DNA of 47,784 bases, from NCBI GenBank assembly GCA_905234425.1, contig CAJOHR010000026.1:1-47784 (forward strand). Direction: 5' to 3'. The position numbers and the translations under genes were made by a program. How positions within the stretch are numbered: position 1 is the first letter of the stretch; the number at the start of each line of letters is the position of its first letter. The notes under the pieces are model-generated. The model saw nothing but the letters and a program-made list of their open reading frames with translations, was not told the DNA's origin and made no database searches. This DNA is from an uncultured Oscillospiraceae bacterium (GTDB taxonomy: Bacteria > Bacillota > Clostridia > Oscillospirales > Oscillospiraceae). Below are positions 23,805 through 33,014 of the stretch, piece after piece.

Positions 23805-25343
23805 ATGGTTATAAAAGTGATCCTGCTCCTGGTATTCTTCGGCGTCATGCTGGGAATCGGCTTCTACTGCCGGATCCACGCCACCGACGTCAACGGCTTT
23901 GTGCTGGGCGGCCGGTCCGTGGGACCCTGGCTCACCGCCTTCGCCTACGGCACCTCCTACTTCTCCGCCGTGGTATTCGTAGGCTACGCCGGACAGTTCG
24001 GCTGGAAGTACGGAATTGCCGCCACATGGGCAGGCATCGGAAACGCCATAATCGGCTCCCTCCTGGCCTGGGTGATTCTGGGCCGTCGGACCCGGATCAT
24101 GACCCAGCACCTGAACTCGGCCACCATGCCCCAGTTCTTCGGCCAGCGGTTCAACTCCACGCCTCTGAAGATCGGCGCCTCCATCATCGTGTTCATCTTC
24201 CTGATCCCCTACACCGCCTCGCTGTACAACGGCCTTTCCCGGCTCTTCGGCATGGCCTTCAACATCGACTATTCCGTCTGCGTCATCGTCATGGCGGTCC
24301 TCACCGGAATCTACGTGATTGCCGGCGGCTACATGGCCACGGCCATTAACGATTTTATCCAGGGCATCATCATGATCATCGGCATTGTGGCCGTGATCGC
24401 GGCGGTGCTGAGTTCCAAGGGCGGCTTTATGGAGGCCCTGAACGGTCTGGCCCAGGTCACCGATGAGTCCGTTTCCACCACCCCCGGCATTTTCAACTCC
24501 TTCTTCGGGCCGGACCCCCTGAATCTGCTCTTCGTGGTGATCCTCACCAGCCTCGGCACCTGGGGCCTTCCTCAGATGGTCCAGAAATTCTACGCCATCA
24601 AGGATGAGGGCGCCATCCACAAGGGCACCGTCATCTCCACGATCTTTGCCCTGATCGTAGCCGGTGGCTGCTATTTCCTGGGCGGCTTCGGCCGGCTCTT
24701 CTCCGATCAGATCGACATTGCCGCCAACGGCTATGACTCCGTGGTGCCCACCATGCTCTCCGGGCTTCCCGACATCCTCATCGCCGTGGTGGTGATCCTG
24801 GTGCTCTCTGCCTCCATGTCCACCCTGTCCTCCCTGGTGCTGACCTCCAGCTCCACCTTGACCCTGGACCTGCTCAAGGGCCACGTCATCAAGGACATGG
24901 ACGAGAAGCGGCAGCTCCTCATCATCCGGGCGCTGATCGTGGTGTTTATCCTGATCTCCGTAATCCTGGCTTTGATCCAGTACAAGTCCAACGTGACATT
25001 CATCGCCCAGCTTATGGGCGTGAGCTGGGGCGCTTTGGCCGGCGCCTTCCTGGCACCCTTCCTGTACAGCCTGTACTGGAAGAAAACCACCAAGGCCTCC
25101 TGCTGGGTGTGCTTCATTTTCGGCAGCGTGCTGATGATCCTCAACGTGGTGGCCCGGAGCGCTTTCCCTGCGGTGATCCAGTCTCCCATCAACTGCGGCG
25201 CGGTGGCCATGCTGGCGGGAATGATCCTGGTGCCGGTGGTGAGCCTCCTGACGCCCAAGCCGGACAGCAAATTGGTGGAGGATGCCTTCGCCTGCTACCT
25301 GAAGACCACGGAGGTCCCCCAGAAGACGGCTCTGGGCAAGTGA
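23805..25343 (+). CDS. Sodium:solute symporter (SSS family, PutP-like)
   Basis: This 512-residue transporter has about 13 helices. The N-terminal part has the family motif GFVLGGRSVGPWLTAFAYGT, then SYFSAVVFVGYAGQFGWKYG. The core has GGYMATAINDFIQG and WGLPQMVQKFYAIKD, typical of SSS members. The closest functional group by motif is the proline/pantothenate branch. The divergent proBA operon makes proline a reasonable guess, though this is only inference from position. GAGG stands before the ATG at 23805. Confidence 0.87.
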   Translation: MVIKVILLLVFFGVMLGIGFYCRIHATDVNGFVLGGRSVGPWLTAFAYGTSYFSAVVFVGYAGQFGWKYGIAATWAGIGNAIIGSLLAWVILGRRTRIMTQHLNSATMPQFFGQRFNSTPLKIGASIIVFIFLIPYTASLYNGLSRLFGMAFNIDYSVCVIVMAVLTGIYVIAGGYMATAINDFIQGIIMIIGIVAVIAAVLSSKGGFMEALNGLAQVTDESVSTTPGIFNSFFGPDPLNLLFVVILTSLGTWGLPQMVQKFYAIKDEGAIHKGTVISTIFALIVAGGCYFLGGFGRLFSDQIDIAANGYDSVVPTMLSGLPDILIAVVVILVLSASMSTLSSLVLTSSSTLTLDLLKGHVIKDMDEKRQLLIIRALIVVFILISVILALIQYKSNVTFIAQLMGVSWGALAGAFLAPFLYSLYWKKTTKASCWVCFIFGSVLMILNVVARSAFPAVIQSPINCGAVAMLAGMILVPVVSLLTPKPDSKLVEDAFACYLKTTEVPQKTALGK

Positions 25344-25361
25344 TTTTCATATCCATCCATG

Positions 25362-25394
25362 CGGTGCGCTTCCAAGGGAGGCGCACCGTTTTCC
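25362..25394 (+). terminator. Terminator after the symporter gene
   Basis: Stem CGGTGCGC (25362-25369) with GCGCACCG (25381-25388), followed by TTTTCCT. Confidence 0.75.
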
Positions 25395-25417
25395 TGTCCG
25401 GGGATTGCAGGAAACCG

Positions 25418-25446
25418 TCGACATTCCATGAAAAAGATGGTATGAT
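25418..25446 (+). promoter_or_regulatory. Sigma-A promoter of comEC
   Basis: TCGACA (25418-25423), 17 bases, TATGAT (25441-25446), 24 bases before the start codon. Confidence 0.55.
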
Positions 25447-25470
25447 GCAGAAATAAAGGGGGGAGATGCC

Positions 25471-27720
25471 ATGCGGCTCCTGGGCCGGTTTTCTATAGGG
25501 TTTGCCGCAGCCGCGGCGTTGACCCTCCTGCTCCTGCCCAGGTGGGCGGCGCTGGGGGCGGGCGTTATATTGCTGGGTTTCTCCCTGTTCCTCTGCCGCC
25601 ATGGGAAAAGGACAGGGCCGATCCTCCTGGGCTTGGGGATCGGGCTGCTCTGGACAATCGGGTATCTGACTCTGGTGGAGGACCGGAAGCTGGCGCCCGC
25701 AGAGGAGCCGGTGAAGGTAACCTGCACAGCCCTGGATTACAGCACGGAAAGCGCCTATCAGCTCCGGGTTCCGGCCAAAATCACCGATGGAGTCCGGTCC
25801 GCGAAGGCCATGGTCTATCTTCGGTATGAGCCGGGTCTGGAGCCGGGAGACGTCTTTACCCTGTCCGCTGTGCTCAGGGCACCGGAGGAATCGGGAGGCG
25901 CCGATCGGGCGGAGGGTTACAGCCTCGTGGCCTACGGGAAAGAGCTGATCGACCTGGAAAAAGGGGAGGCATTCACGCTCCGGTATCTTCCCCGGCGGAT
26001 TGCCCGCGGATTGGAGCGATCCCTTGAAAAGAGCGTGCCTCAAGACGCCCTGGGCTATGCCATGGCCCTGACCACCGGGAACCGGACCAGGCTCACCACC
26101 CTGGAAAAGCGGGAGCTCCAGACCGCCGGAATCTATCATGCCATGGCCCTTTCCGGCATGCACCTGGCCATCCTCATGGGCATGGTTTCCGTCCTGACGA
26201 AGAAGCGGCGCCGGCTGGCAGCCGTCGGCGTGCCCCTGATTTTTGTGTTTGCCGTAATCACCGGCGGCAGCACCTCCATTCTTCGGGCCGCTGTCATGCA
26301 GATCCTGATCCTGCTGGCGCCCCTGGCAAAGCGGGAGGAGGACGCGCCCACCTCCCTTGGCGCGGCGGCCATTCTGCTGATTCTGCAAAATCCCTGGTGC
26401 ATCCTGGGCTGGGGGACCCAGCTCAGCTTCGGGTCCATGGCGGGAATCCTGCTGCTGGGCGACCGGCTCTACGGGACCCTCTGGGGAGACCGGGAATACG
26501 GAAAGAAATGGCCCGTTCCGATCCGGAAGGTTTGGAGTGCCGGTGTAGCCTCCATATCCGCCACCCTGGCTGCCTCCGCCGGGACTATGCCCCTGATGAT
26601 GGCCTATTTTGGAAGGATCTCCCTCGTTTCGCCCCTGGCGAACCTGCTGACGGGGTGGGCTGTGGCCTGGTGCTTCCGGGGGAGCCTGATCACATCCCTG
26701 GCGGGCCTGATCTCAGGCCCCGTAAGTTCGTGGCTTGGGTGGTGTCTGGCCTGGCCCATCCGCTATGTCCGGCTGATCGCCCATGTTCTGGCGGGCATAC
26801 CCTTCGCCGCCCTGGGAACGCAGGCGCTGTACGGACCTGCCTGGGTGATCTCCGTCTACGGACTGGCCGCCGCGGCGTGGCTGCTTCCCGGAAAACGCAG
26901 ATTGGTCATGCCTGTATGCTGCGCGCTAACGGGGCTGGCGGCCTGTCTGCTGTTCACGCTGTGGGAGTCGTCAACGCCAAAATTCACCGCCCTGGATGTG
27001 GGACAGGGACAGTGCCTTATCTGGACAGGAGGCGGGGAGACGGTGATGGTGGACTGCGGCGGAACCCTGGGAGAGGCGGTGGGTGACCAGGCGGCGGACC
27101 ACCTGCTGGGGATGGGCATTGACCGGGTGGACGTACTGATCCTGACCCACTTTGACCAGGACCACGTGGGCGGCGTACCGGAGCTGATGGAGCGGGTCTC
27201 CGTCACCGGGCTGGTGATTCCGGACGTCGAACCCCGGGACGACAGAAGGCTTCTTCTGGAGCAGGCGGCGGCGGAAAAGGGTGCGGAGGTCACCTGCGTC
27301 AGCGGCACCCTGCATCTCACAGGAAAAGCAGGGGAGATTCAGATCTTCCCGCCAATCTCGGCAGGGAGGACCAACGACGGTCTGAGCCTGCTGGCGGATC
27401 TGGGCGGCCTTCGGGTCCTGGTGACGGGAGACCTGGAGGGCAGCCTGGAACAAGCTCTGCTGGACCGGGAGACGCTGCCAAAGGCAGACGTCCTGGTGGC
27501 AGGCCACCATGGCGACAGGGAATCCACCTCCCGGCGGCTCCTGGAGACCGTGGACCCCAGCGCCGTGGTGATCTCCGTGGGACGAAACAACTATGGTCAT
27601 CCGGCGCCCGAGACCCTGGAACGGATCCAAGCAAGCGGCGCGCAGATCTTCCGCACGGACCTCAACGGCAATATCACGTTTCGACCGGGAAGAACCGAAA
27701 AAACAGATCACGCGGCATAA
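25471..27720 (+). CDS. comEC: ComEC/Rec2 family DNA internalization protein
   Basis: This 749-residue protein forms the channel for DNA uptake in transformable bacteria. Three membrane helices and an extracytoplasmic N-terminal domain (to about residue 165) are followed by the polytopic Competence domain (about 190-490, with YHAMALSGMHLAIL). A C-terminal metallo-beta-lactamase-like domain begins at ALDVGQGQC and carries LTHFDQDHVGG and GHHGDRES. The length is typical and the reading frame is intact. ATG at 25471 follows a GGGGGAG site. No other competence gene is in the window, so whether the cell is transformable is not shown. Confidence 0.93.
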   Translation: MRLLGRFSIGFAAAAALTLLLLPRWAALGAGVILLGFSLFLCRHGKRTGPILLGLGIGLLWTIGYLTLVEDRKLAPAEEPVKVTCTALDYSTESAYQLRVPAKITDGVRSAKAMVYLRYEPGLEPGDVFTLSAVLRAPEESGGADRAEGYSLVAYGKELIDLEKGEAFTLRYLPRRIARGLERSLEKSVPQDALGYAMALTTGNRTRLTTLEKRELQTAGIYHAMALSGMHLAILMGMVSVLTKKRRRLAAVGVPLIFVFAVITGGSTSILRAAVMQILILLAPLAKREEDAPTSLGAAAILLILQNPWCILGWGTQLSFGSMAGILLLGDRLYGTLWGDREYGKKWPVPIRKVWSAGVASISATLAASAGTMPLMMAYFGRISLVSPLANLLTGWAVAWCFRGSLITSLAGLISGPVSSWLGWCLAWPIRYVRLIAHVLAGIPFAALGTQALYGPAWVISVYGLAAAAWLLPGKRRLVMPVCCALTGLAACLLFTLWESSTPKFTALDVGQGQCLIWTGGGETVMVDCGGTLGEAVGDQAADHLLGMGIDRVDVLILTHFDQDHVGGVPELMERVSVTGLVIPDVEPRDDRRLLLEQAAAEKGAEVTCVSGTLHLTGKAGEIQIFPPISAGRTNDGLSLLADLGGLRVLVTGDLEGSLEQALLDRETLPKADVLVAGHHGDRESTSRRLLETVDPSAVVISVGRNNYGHPAPETLERIQASGAQIFRTDLNGNITFRPGRTEKTDHAA

Positions 27721-27724
27721 AAAG

Positions 27725-27753
27725 TCCCCATCGGCAGCCTGTGTCGATGGGGA
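27725..27753. terminator. Hairpin between convergent comEC and CYTH genes
   Basis: Nine-pair stem TCCCCATCG/CGATGGGGA with an 11-base loop. On the minus strand it is followed by CTTTTTATG, so it works best for the CYTH gene. Confidence 0.7.
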
Positions 27754-27767
27754 TCATTTGCATGGGA

Positions 27768-28388
27768 TCATGCCTCCGTGAGGCTGTGGGCCCGCTCATA
27801 TTTGCTCCGGGACTCGGGAACCAGGCCGTAATCCGCCTCCAGCTGGGCGCAGAGGGGCGGCAGGCTGGCCGCGTCGCCGTAGAGCAGCTCCAGTTCCAGC
27901 TCGCAAATGGTCATTTTGCTTTCACCGGAGAAGAGAATGCCGTAATCTCCGGCCATCTCCAGCCGAACGCCCCCGTCCATATAGAGACAGACGGAGTGCC
28001 GCTCAAAATCCGCACCGCAGGTTTCGATCAGGTCCTTGCCCTTGAGCATGGATTTCAGGCCTCTGGGCGCGCCCTGGTCGATGAGAATGGGAATGGCGTC
28101 CTGGACGTTGTCCACCTCGCATTGCCATTCGTTTCTGGTAAAAAACCCGGTCTCGTCGGTTCGGTTGGCCGTTTTGAAGGCGGCCACCCGATGCCCGCCC
28201 TCGTCCCGGAGCCGAAGGGTCCATTTCTGCCGGTGGAGGCTGCCGTCGGGGGTGTCGTAGTAGGTGGACCGCATACGGCGGACCTGAATATCATCCTTTG
28301 CGTACTGCATCAGCTCCGGGTCGGAGAGCACCCAGTTCAGCGTTTCCAGATCGGGAACACTGAGCTTCATTTCGATCTCAGTTGCCAT
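27768..28388 (-). CDS. CYTH domain protein (triphosphate tunnel metalloenzyme family)
   Basis: This 206-residue protein begins with the CYTH signature E-x-E-x-K (residues 4-8, TEIEMKL). Further charged strands that line the tunnel follow: RSTYYDTPDG, KWTLRLRDEGG, VRLEMAGDYG and ICELELELL. Members hydrolyse inorganic triphosphate or make/convert other triphosphates; the substrate here is unknown. GGAGG precedes the ATG. It is transcribed alone from its own promoter and convergent with comEC. Confidence 0.87.
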   Translation of the reverse strand: MATEIEMKLSVPDLETLNWVLSDPELMQYAKDDIQVRRMRSTYYDTPDGSLHRQKWTLRLRDEGGHRVAAFKTANRTDETGFFTRNEWQCEVDNVQDAIPILIDQGAPRGLKSMLKGKDLIETCGADFERHSVCLYMDGGVRLEMAGDYGILFSGESKMTICELELELLYGDAASLPPLCAQLEADYGLVPESRSKYERAHSLTEA

Positions 28389-28417
28389 ATCATCGCCTCC
28401 GCATTGTTTCTCAGCTT

Positions 28418-28446
28418 ATTCTATCGGTATTTTCCCATAATAGCAA
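28418..28446 (-). promoter_or_regulatory. Sigma-A promoter of the CYTH gene
   Basis: On the minus strand TTGCTA (28441-28446), 17 bases, TAGAAT (28418-28423). Confidence 0.65.
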
Positions 28447-28452
28447 GCACTT

Positions 28453-28492
28453 TTTCCCGGTTTCCCGAACCGTTTCCCGACGGCTTTTGACT
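28453..28492 (+). promoter_or_regulatory. Repeated TTTCCCG boxes and a -35-like site upstream of spoIIE
   Basis: TTTCCCG occurs at 28453-28459, 28461-28467 and 28473-28479, followed by TTGACT at 28487-28492. No good -10 is seen at normal spacing. The boxes resemble degenerate Spo0A sites (TTTGTCGAA; TTTCCCGAA differs at two positions). Confidence 0.35.
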
Positions 28493-28538
28493 CCGCCTTC
28501 TGATACCATGGGGAAAAAGGCAGGAGGAGACGGTAGGC

Positions 28539-30554
28539 ATGAAGGAAAAACTCAAAAACGGCCAACTGCTGCGGAAGTGGTTCGATACCCAGTCGCCTCT
28601 GGTGATCACCAGACCGGCCCTGCGGGAGACCCTGCGATGCGGCGCCTGCCTCCTGGGCGGGCTTTTGCTCTCTCACGGAACCATGGCCGGGCTGCCCGTC
28701 CCCTTCGCCCTGTCTCTGCTGGCGGTCCTGGGCGGCGGGCTCCAGGGGCTGAGCTGTCTGGTGGGGGCCGGGGCGGGCTTCCTGCTCTTCCAGCCCTTTT
28801 CCCAGGGGCTGGAGCTTCTGAGCGCCGCCATCCTGATCTTTGTGTGCACCTACATATTCGGCTCTCTCTGGGTGACCCGCCGGATCTGGTTTCCCTGCGT
28901 CGTGGCGGGACTTATGACCCTGCTGGTCGGCGGGATCTTCCTGCTGAGCCAGCCCGTGACCCTGGAAAACGCCCTGGGATTTGGTCGGACGGTGCTGCTG
29001 GCGGGCTGTATGCCTGCGGCCTACGACTGCCTGCTGAAGGGGCGCTGGCGGTCCCTTGGAGGATTGATTGCCTCCGTCAGCTTCCTGTCCGCCGCTGCCG
29101 CAATCCCACTGCCTCTTGGAATGGGACTTGGCTGTGTCGGCGGCGTGGCTTTTACCGGAGCGGCGATCCGCCGGGAGGACGTGACCGGAGCGGCCGCCGC
29201 GGCCTTGGGCGCGGGACTGGCCCTGGACGCTTCCCTGGGAGGGGGCTTCTGGACGGTGGTGCTGGGCTGCGGCGGGCTGTTCGGGGCCGCGGTCCGCATT
29301 CGGGGCCTGCGGATCGCCGTGTTTCTCGCCGCCATGGCCGCCGCCATGCTCTTTCTGGGCCAATCCACAGTTACCCTCTGGGGGACACTGCTCCTTGGGA
29401 CCCTGTTCAGCCTGCCTGTTCCGGCAGAGGGGCTGTACGGACAGGAAAACAGCCAGTGGGCCAGACGGGCGTCCCTGGCGGAGGAGCGCCTCCGGAGCGG
29501 TCAAAGCGTCCTTCGGCGGCTCTACGACGCCGTGGGAACAGACCCGGATTCCCGGGAGGATCGGGTTGTGAATCAAATCTTTGACCGGGCGGCGGCCAGG
29601 GTGTGCCGGCGCTGCGCCAAGCGGCAGGACTGCTGGGAAGAGGCGGCCACGGAAAACTACCGACTCCTCCGGCCGGCCCTGTCGGCCATGCTGGATCGGG
29701 GCGCCGCCTCGGAATCGGATTTCCCCGAGGAATTCGACTGCCTACATCGGGAGGCCCTGGCGGAGGCGGTGGGCGAGGGCCTGGCGGGGGCGGCGGTACT
29801 CAATCGGGCGGAGGCCCGCCGGGGCGAGGAACGGGTCCTGGTGAGCCGGTTCCTGCTCCACCTTTCCGCCCTGCTGGAGAAAAACGCGAAGCTCCTGCGG
29901 TCGGGTCCGGCGGAACCCCGGGAGGCCTACGCCCTCCGGCTGGGGGTGGCGGCAAGGGGACGCGGGGGCGCAAAGAGCAGCGGAGACCGGGGCGTCAGCT
30001 TTCGCACGGAGGAGGGCCTTGTGTACGTGGTGCTCTGCGACGGCGCGGGCACGGGAGACCCTGCCTCCGCCGAGAGCCTGCTGGCGGTGGATGCTCTGAC
30101 GGACATGATCCGGGCGGGCATGCCTCCCGGAAACGCTATGGAGCTGCTCAACGGCATGTATGTCCTCCGGGAGGAGGTGGGCTTTGCCACCATGGACGTG
30201 CTGGAGCTGTCCCTGGAGACGGGGCGCGGAACCCTCTATAAGTGGGGCGCGGCCCCCAGCTTTCTCTTGTCCGGCGGCCGGGTCCGGCGGCTGGGGACGC
30301 CTGCGCCGCCCCCGGGGCTGTCGGGAGAATACCGGCCCCAGCGTTTTTCCCTGGAGCTCTGGAACGGAGACGTCCTGGTGCTGGTCACAGACGGGGTGGA
30401 CGGGGAGATGGCGGAGCGTCTCCTCCGGTCCGTCCAGGGGGACAATGTGAAGGCGCTGGCCGCCGACCTCATCGACCGCAGCGCCGAGGCGGGGGGAGAG
30501 GATGACATGACGGCGGCAGTGATCCGTCTGGCGGAGCGGGCCTCCGTCACATAA
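28539..30554 (+). CDS. spoIIE: Stage II sporulation protein E-like phosphatase
   Basis: This 671-residue protein has an N-terminal half of about ten hydrophobic helices (to about residue 300). A linker with a Cys-rich patch (CRRCAKRQDC) leads to a C-terminal PP2C-type serine phosphatase (about 450-665). Metal-site motifs are VVLCDGAGTGDPASAES, VLVLVTDGVDGE and GGEDDMTAAVIRL. This is the architecture of SpoIIE, which dephosphorylates SpoIIAA to activate sigma-F in the forespore. It is shorter than the about 827 residues of the Bacillus subtilis protein, as usual in Clostridia. The methionine of the usual DGMG is alanine here. Confidence 0.9.
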   Translation: MKEKLKNGQLLRKWFDTQSPLVITRPALRETLRCGACLLGGLLLSHGTMAGLPVPFALSLLAVLGGGLQGLSCLVGAGAGFLLFQPFSQGLELLSAAILIFVCTYIFGSLWVTRRIWFPCVVAGLMTLLVGGIFLLSQPVTLENALGFGRTVLLAGCMPAAYDCLLKGRWRSLGGLIASVSFLSAAAAIPLPLGMGLGCVGGVAFTGAAIRREDVTGAAAAALGAGLALDASLGGGFWTVVLGCGGLFGAAVRIRGLRIAVFLAAMAAAMLFLGQSTVTLWGTLLLGTLFSLPVPAEGLYGQENSQWARRASLAEERLRSGQSVLRRLYDAVGTDPDSREDRVVNQIFDRAAARVCRRCAKRQDCWEEAATENYRLLRPALSAMLDRGAASESDFPEEFDCLHREALAEAVGEGLAGAAVLNRAEARRGEERVLVSRFLLHLSALLEKNAKLLRSGPAEPREAYALRLGVAARGRGGAKSSGDRGVSFRTEEGLVYVVLCDGAGTGDPASAESLLAVDALTDMIRAGMPPGNAMELLNGMYVLREEVGFATMDVLELSLETGRGTLYKWGAAPSFLLSGGRVRRLGTPAPPPGLSGEYRPQRFSLELWNGDVLVLVTDGVDGEMAERLLRSVQGDNVKALAADLIDRSAEAGGEDDMTAAVIRLAERASVT

Positions 30555-30594
30555 TAAGGGATGGAAATGATAGCGGAAGTGTGAGGATTGATCC

Positions 30595-30629
30595 TTGCGT
30601 TTGGTTTTCCGGCGGATATAATCTATAAT
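30595..30629 (+). promoter_or_regulatory. Two overlapping promoters of the flavoprotein-Nudix operon
   Basis: TTGCGT (30595-30600) lies 16 bases before TATAAT (30617-30622). TTGGTT (30601-30606) lies 17 bases before a second TATAAT (30624-30629). Confidence 0.6.
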
Positions 30630-30665
30630 CGGAGAAAACCGCGAAGGAAAGGAGATCAATCATCT

Positions 30666-32453
30666 ATGGCTTATGTTATCGACCAGACACACTGCTCCTG
30701 CTGTCACCGGTGCCGCGTGGAATGTCCCGTTCAGGCCATCCGGTTCAAGGGCTCCAAGTACTGGATCGACCCGGAGAAGTGCATCGACTGCGGTCACTGC
30801 GCGGAGGTGTGCCACAACAACATCATCACGAACCATGACATTCCCGCCCCCAAGGCGGAACCCCACGACAAAATCCTCAAGACCTGCGACGTGCTGGTCA
30901 TCGGCGGCGGCGCTTCCGGCACGGCGGCGGCGGCCCGGGCGGCCGACAGCGGCAAGAAGGTCATTCTGGTGGAGAAAAACAAGGAGGTGGGCGGCAGCGC
31001 TTGGTACGCCCACATGTTCCGTTCCCAGTGGTCTGTGTGGCACGAGAAGGAGGGCATTCCCGATCCCCGGCAGAAGCTCTATGACAAGTTCATGCGGAAG
31101 ACCGAGGGCAAGGTGGACGGCGAGCTGGTGAAGAACCTGCTGGATGCCAACGTGGACTTCGTCAACTGGCTGATCCAGGACCACGACCTGGGCAAGGACT
31201 ACTACCTGGGGGACGGCCCCTTCAACGCCAAGGGACTGGTCAGCACCTATGACGAGCCCTATAACCATCTGCGGATCGACACGGCCATCGGCCCCGGCGG
31301 CAACGGCTGGTTCCTGTGCCGCAAGCTCCTGGGCATTTTAGAGGAAAAGGGCGGAGAGGTCCTCTACAACACCGCTGCCGAGCACCTGCTCCAGGACGAG
31401 CAGGGCAATGTGACCGGCGCCCTGGCCAGAGACCCCGGCGGCGAGGTGGAGATCCAAGCCTGCGCCACCATCGTCTGCGCAGGCGCCTTCACCCACAACA
31501 AGGAGCTCATGGCAAAGTTCCAGCCCATCTTCTATAAGGACGACGGCTCCGAGCCCGTCCATGTGTTCACCTGCGCCACCTGTACCGGCGACGGCATCAC
31601 CATGTGCGACGAGATCGGCGCGGATATAGATTATGTAAACCGCCGTGTGAACCTCTTCGGACCTGCCCGCCATCCTTTCGGCACCTGCGGCCTGGCGGCC
31701 TCCCGCGGAGCCAGCAACATGATGGTGGATCCCCAGGGACGGCTGTACAACGCCCCCATGGCCATGAGCGAGGTCAGCGATATGGCGGTGAACGTGCCTG
31801 AGCGGTTCCTCTGGTCCGTACTGGATCAGACCGCCCTGGAGGCCAGCATGGCGCAGTCCCAGGGCCGGGAGCCCGACGCCGTGGGCGTGGACATGGACCG
31901 GCTGTACCGGAACTTCCAGGAGGAGATCGACCAGGAGGTGGAGTGGGGCTCCATCCGGAAGGCCGACACCCTGGAGGGGCTGGCCGACGCCCTGGGCGTG
32001 GACAGAGACACCTTCCTGGCCTCCGTCAAAGAGCACAACGCCCATCTCTTTGATCCCAAGCCCTTCGGACCGCCTCCCGGCGGCGACGATGACGGCCCCG
32101 GCGGACCGCCTCCCGGCGGACCCGGCGGCGATGATGACGACGGTCCCATGTTCGGCCCCATGGACATGCCCGCCCCCACGCCCCTGGAGAACGGCCCCTT
32201 CTACGCCCTGATGGTGAAGCTCTTCCACGAGAACGCTGTGGGCGGCATGGCCACCGACGGCAAGGTCCGGGTCCTGCGGGATGGCAAGCCCGTGCCCGGC
32301 CTATACGGCGCCGGCGACAACATCCGGGGCATCATGCTCCCCGGCGATATAGGCGTCCAGTACATCGAGAGCTTCCTCTCGGCCCTCACCGTAGGCTTCT
32401 GCAGCGGGTACTTAGCCGGAGAGCAGGCGGTGGAGTACGTCAGCGGCAAGTAA
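30666..32453 (+). CDS. Ferredoxin-domain FAD-dependent reductase (fumarate reductase flavoprotein family)
   Basis: This 595-residue soluble protein has an N-terminal two-[4Fe-4S] ferredoxin domain: cysteines in CSCCHRCRVECP and CIDCGHCAEVC. From about residue 77 there is a Rossmann FAD-binding domain (DVLVIGGGASGTAAAARAAD) of the FAD_binding_2 family, closing with VPGLYGAGDNIRG. It probably reduces an unsaturated organic acid or similar acceptor using electrons from the clusters; the substrate is unknown. A Gly/Pro/Asp-rich insert of about 35 residues lies at about 464-500. There is no signal peptide. The start is ATG at 30666 with GGAG upstream. It overlaps the Nudix gene by one base. Confidence 0.85.
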   Translation: MAYVIDQTHCSCCHRCRVECPVQAIRFKGSKYWIDPEKCIDCGHCAEVCHNNIITNHDIPAPKAEPHDKILKTCDVLVIGGGASGTAAAARAADSGKKVILVEKNKEVGGSAWYAHMFRSQWSVWHEKEGIPDPRQKLYDKFMRKTEGKVDGELVKNLLDANVDFVNWLIQDHDLGKDYYLGDGPFNAKGLVSTYDEPYNHLRIDTAIGPGGNGWFLCRKLLGILEEKGGEVLYNTAAEHLLQDEQGNVTGALARDPGGEVEIQACATIVCAGAFTHNKELMAKFQPIFYKDDGSEPVHVFTCATCTGDGITMCDEIGADIDYVNRRVNLFGPARHPFGTCGLAASRGASNMMVDPQGRLYNAPMAMSEVSDMAVNVPERFLWSVLDQTALEASMAQSQGREPDAVGVDMDRLYRNFQEEIDQEVEWGSIRKADTLEGLADALGVDRDTFLASVKEHNAHLFDPKPFGPPPGGDDDGPGGPPPGGPGGDDDDGPMFGPMDMPAPTPLENGPFYALMVKLFHENAVGGMATDGKVRVLRDGKPVPGLYGAGDNIRGIMLPGDIGVQYIESFLSALTVGFCSGYLAGEQAVEYVSGK

Positions 32454-33013
32454 TGGAATACCTGGATATCTGCGGCGAACTGGGAAATCTCACAGGCCAA
32501 ACGGCCTCCAGGGAGACGGTCCACCGGAAGGGGCTGTTGCACCGGACCTCCCATGTGTGGGTGATCCGGAAGCAGGGAGAACGGTATCAGGTCCTGCTCC
32601 AGAAGCGCAGCAAGGACAAGGATTCCTTTCCGGGCATGTACGACGCCTCCTCGGCGGGACACATCCCCGCAGGCGCGGAACCCCTTGCATCCATCCTCCG
32701 GGAGATGGAGGAGGAAATCGGGATCCGTGCCATACCGGCCGAGCTCACCTTTATCGGTTCCTTCCGCTGCGATTATCAGGCGGAATTCCACGGGCAGATG
32801 TTCCACGACAATGAAATCCGCTTCGCCTATGTCTATGAGACGCCTGTGGAGATCACGGACCTGACCCTCCAGGAAAGCGAGGTGGAGGAGGTCCGCTGGT
32901 TCGACGTGGAGGCGGTTTTCCGGGAAATCCGGCAGGGCAGCGACCGCATTTGCATTACGGCCCAGGGCTTTGAATTGCTTTTAGCGTTTCTGAAAAACCG
33001 TAGCCTGCCGTGA
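32453..33013 (+). CDS. Nudix hydrolase (IDI/YfcD-like)
   Basis: This 186-residue protein has a Nudix box at about residues 68-92 (GHIPAG then REMEEEIGI) and the HDNEIRFAYVY strand. This resembles the isopentenyl-diphosphate-isomerase-like/YfcD branch more than MutT. It likely hydrolyses or isomerises a diphosphate compound. Its ATG overlaps the TAA of the flavoprotein gene (TAATG), so translation is coupled and the two may serve one pathway. A MITE-like repeat begins two bases after its stop codon. Confidence 0.85.
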   Translation: MEYLDICGELGNLTGQTASRETVHRKGLLHRTSHVWVIRKQGERYQVLLQKRSKDKDSFPGMYDASSAGHIPAGAEPLASILREMEEEIGIRAIPAELTFIGSFRCDYQAEFHGQMFHDNEIRFAYVYETPVEITDLTLQESEVEEVRWFDVEAVFREIRQGSDRICITAQGFELLLAFLKNRSLP

Positions 33014-33014
33014 C

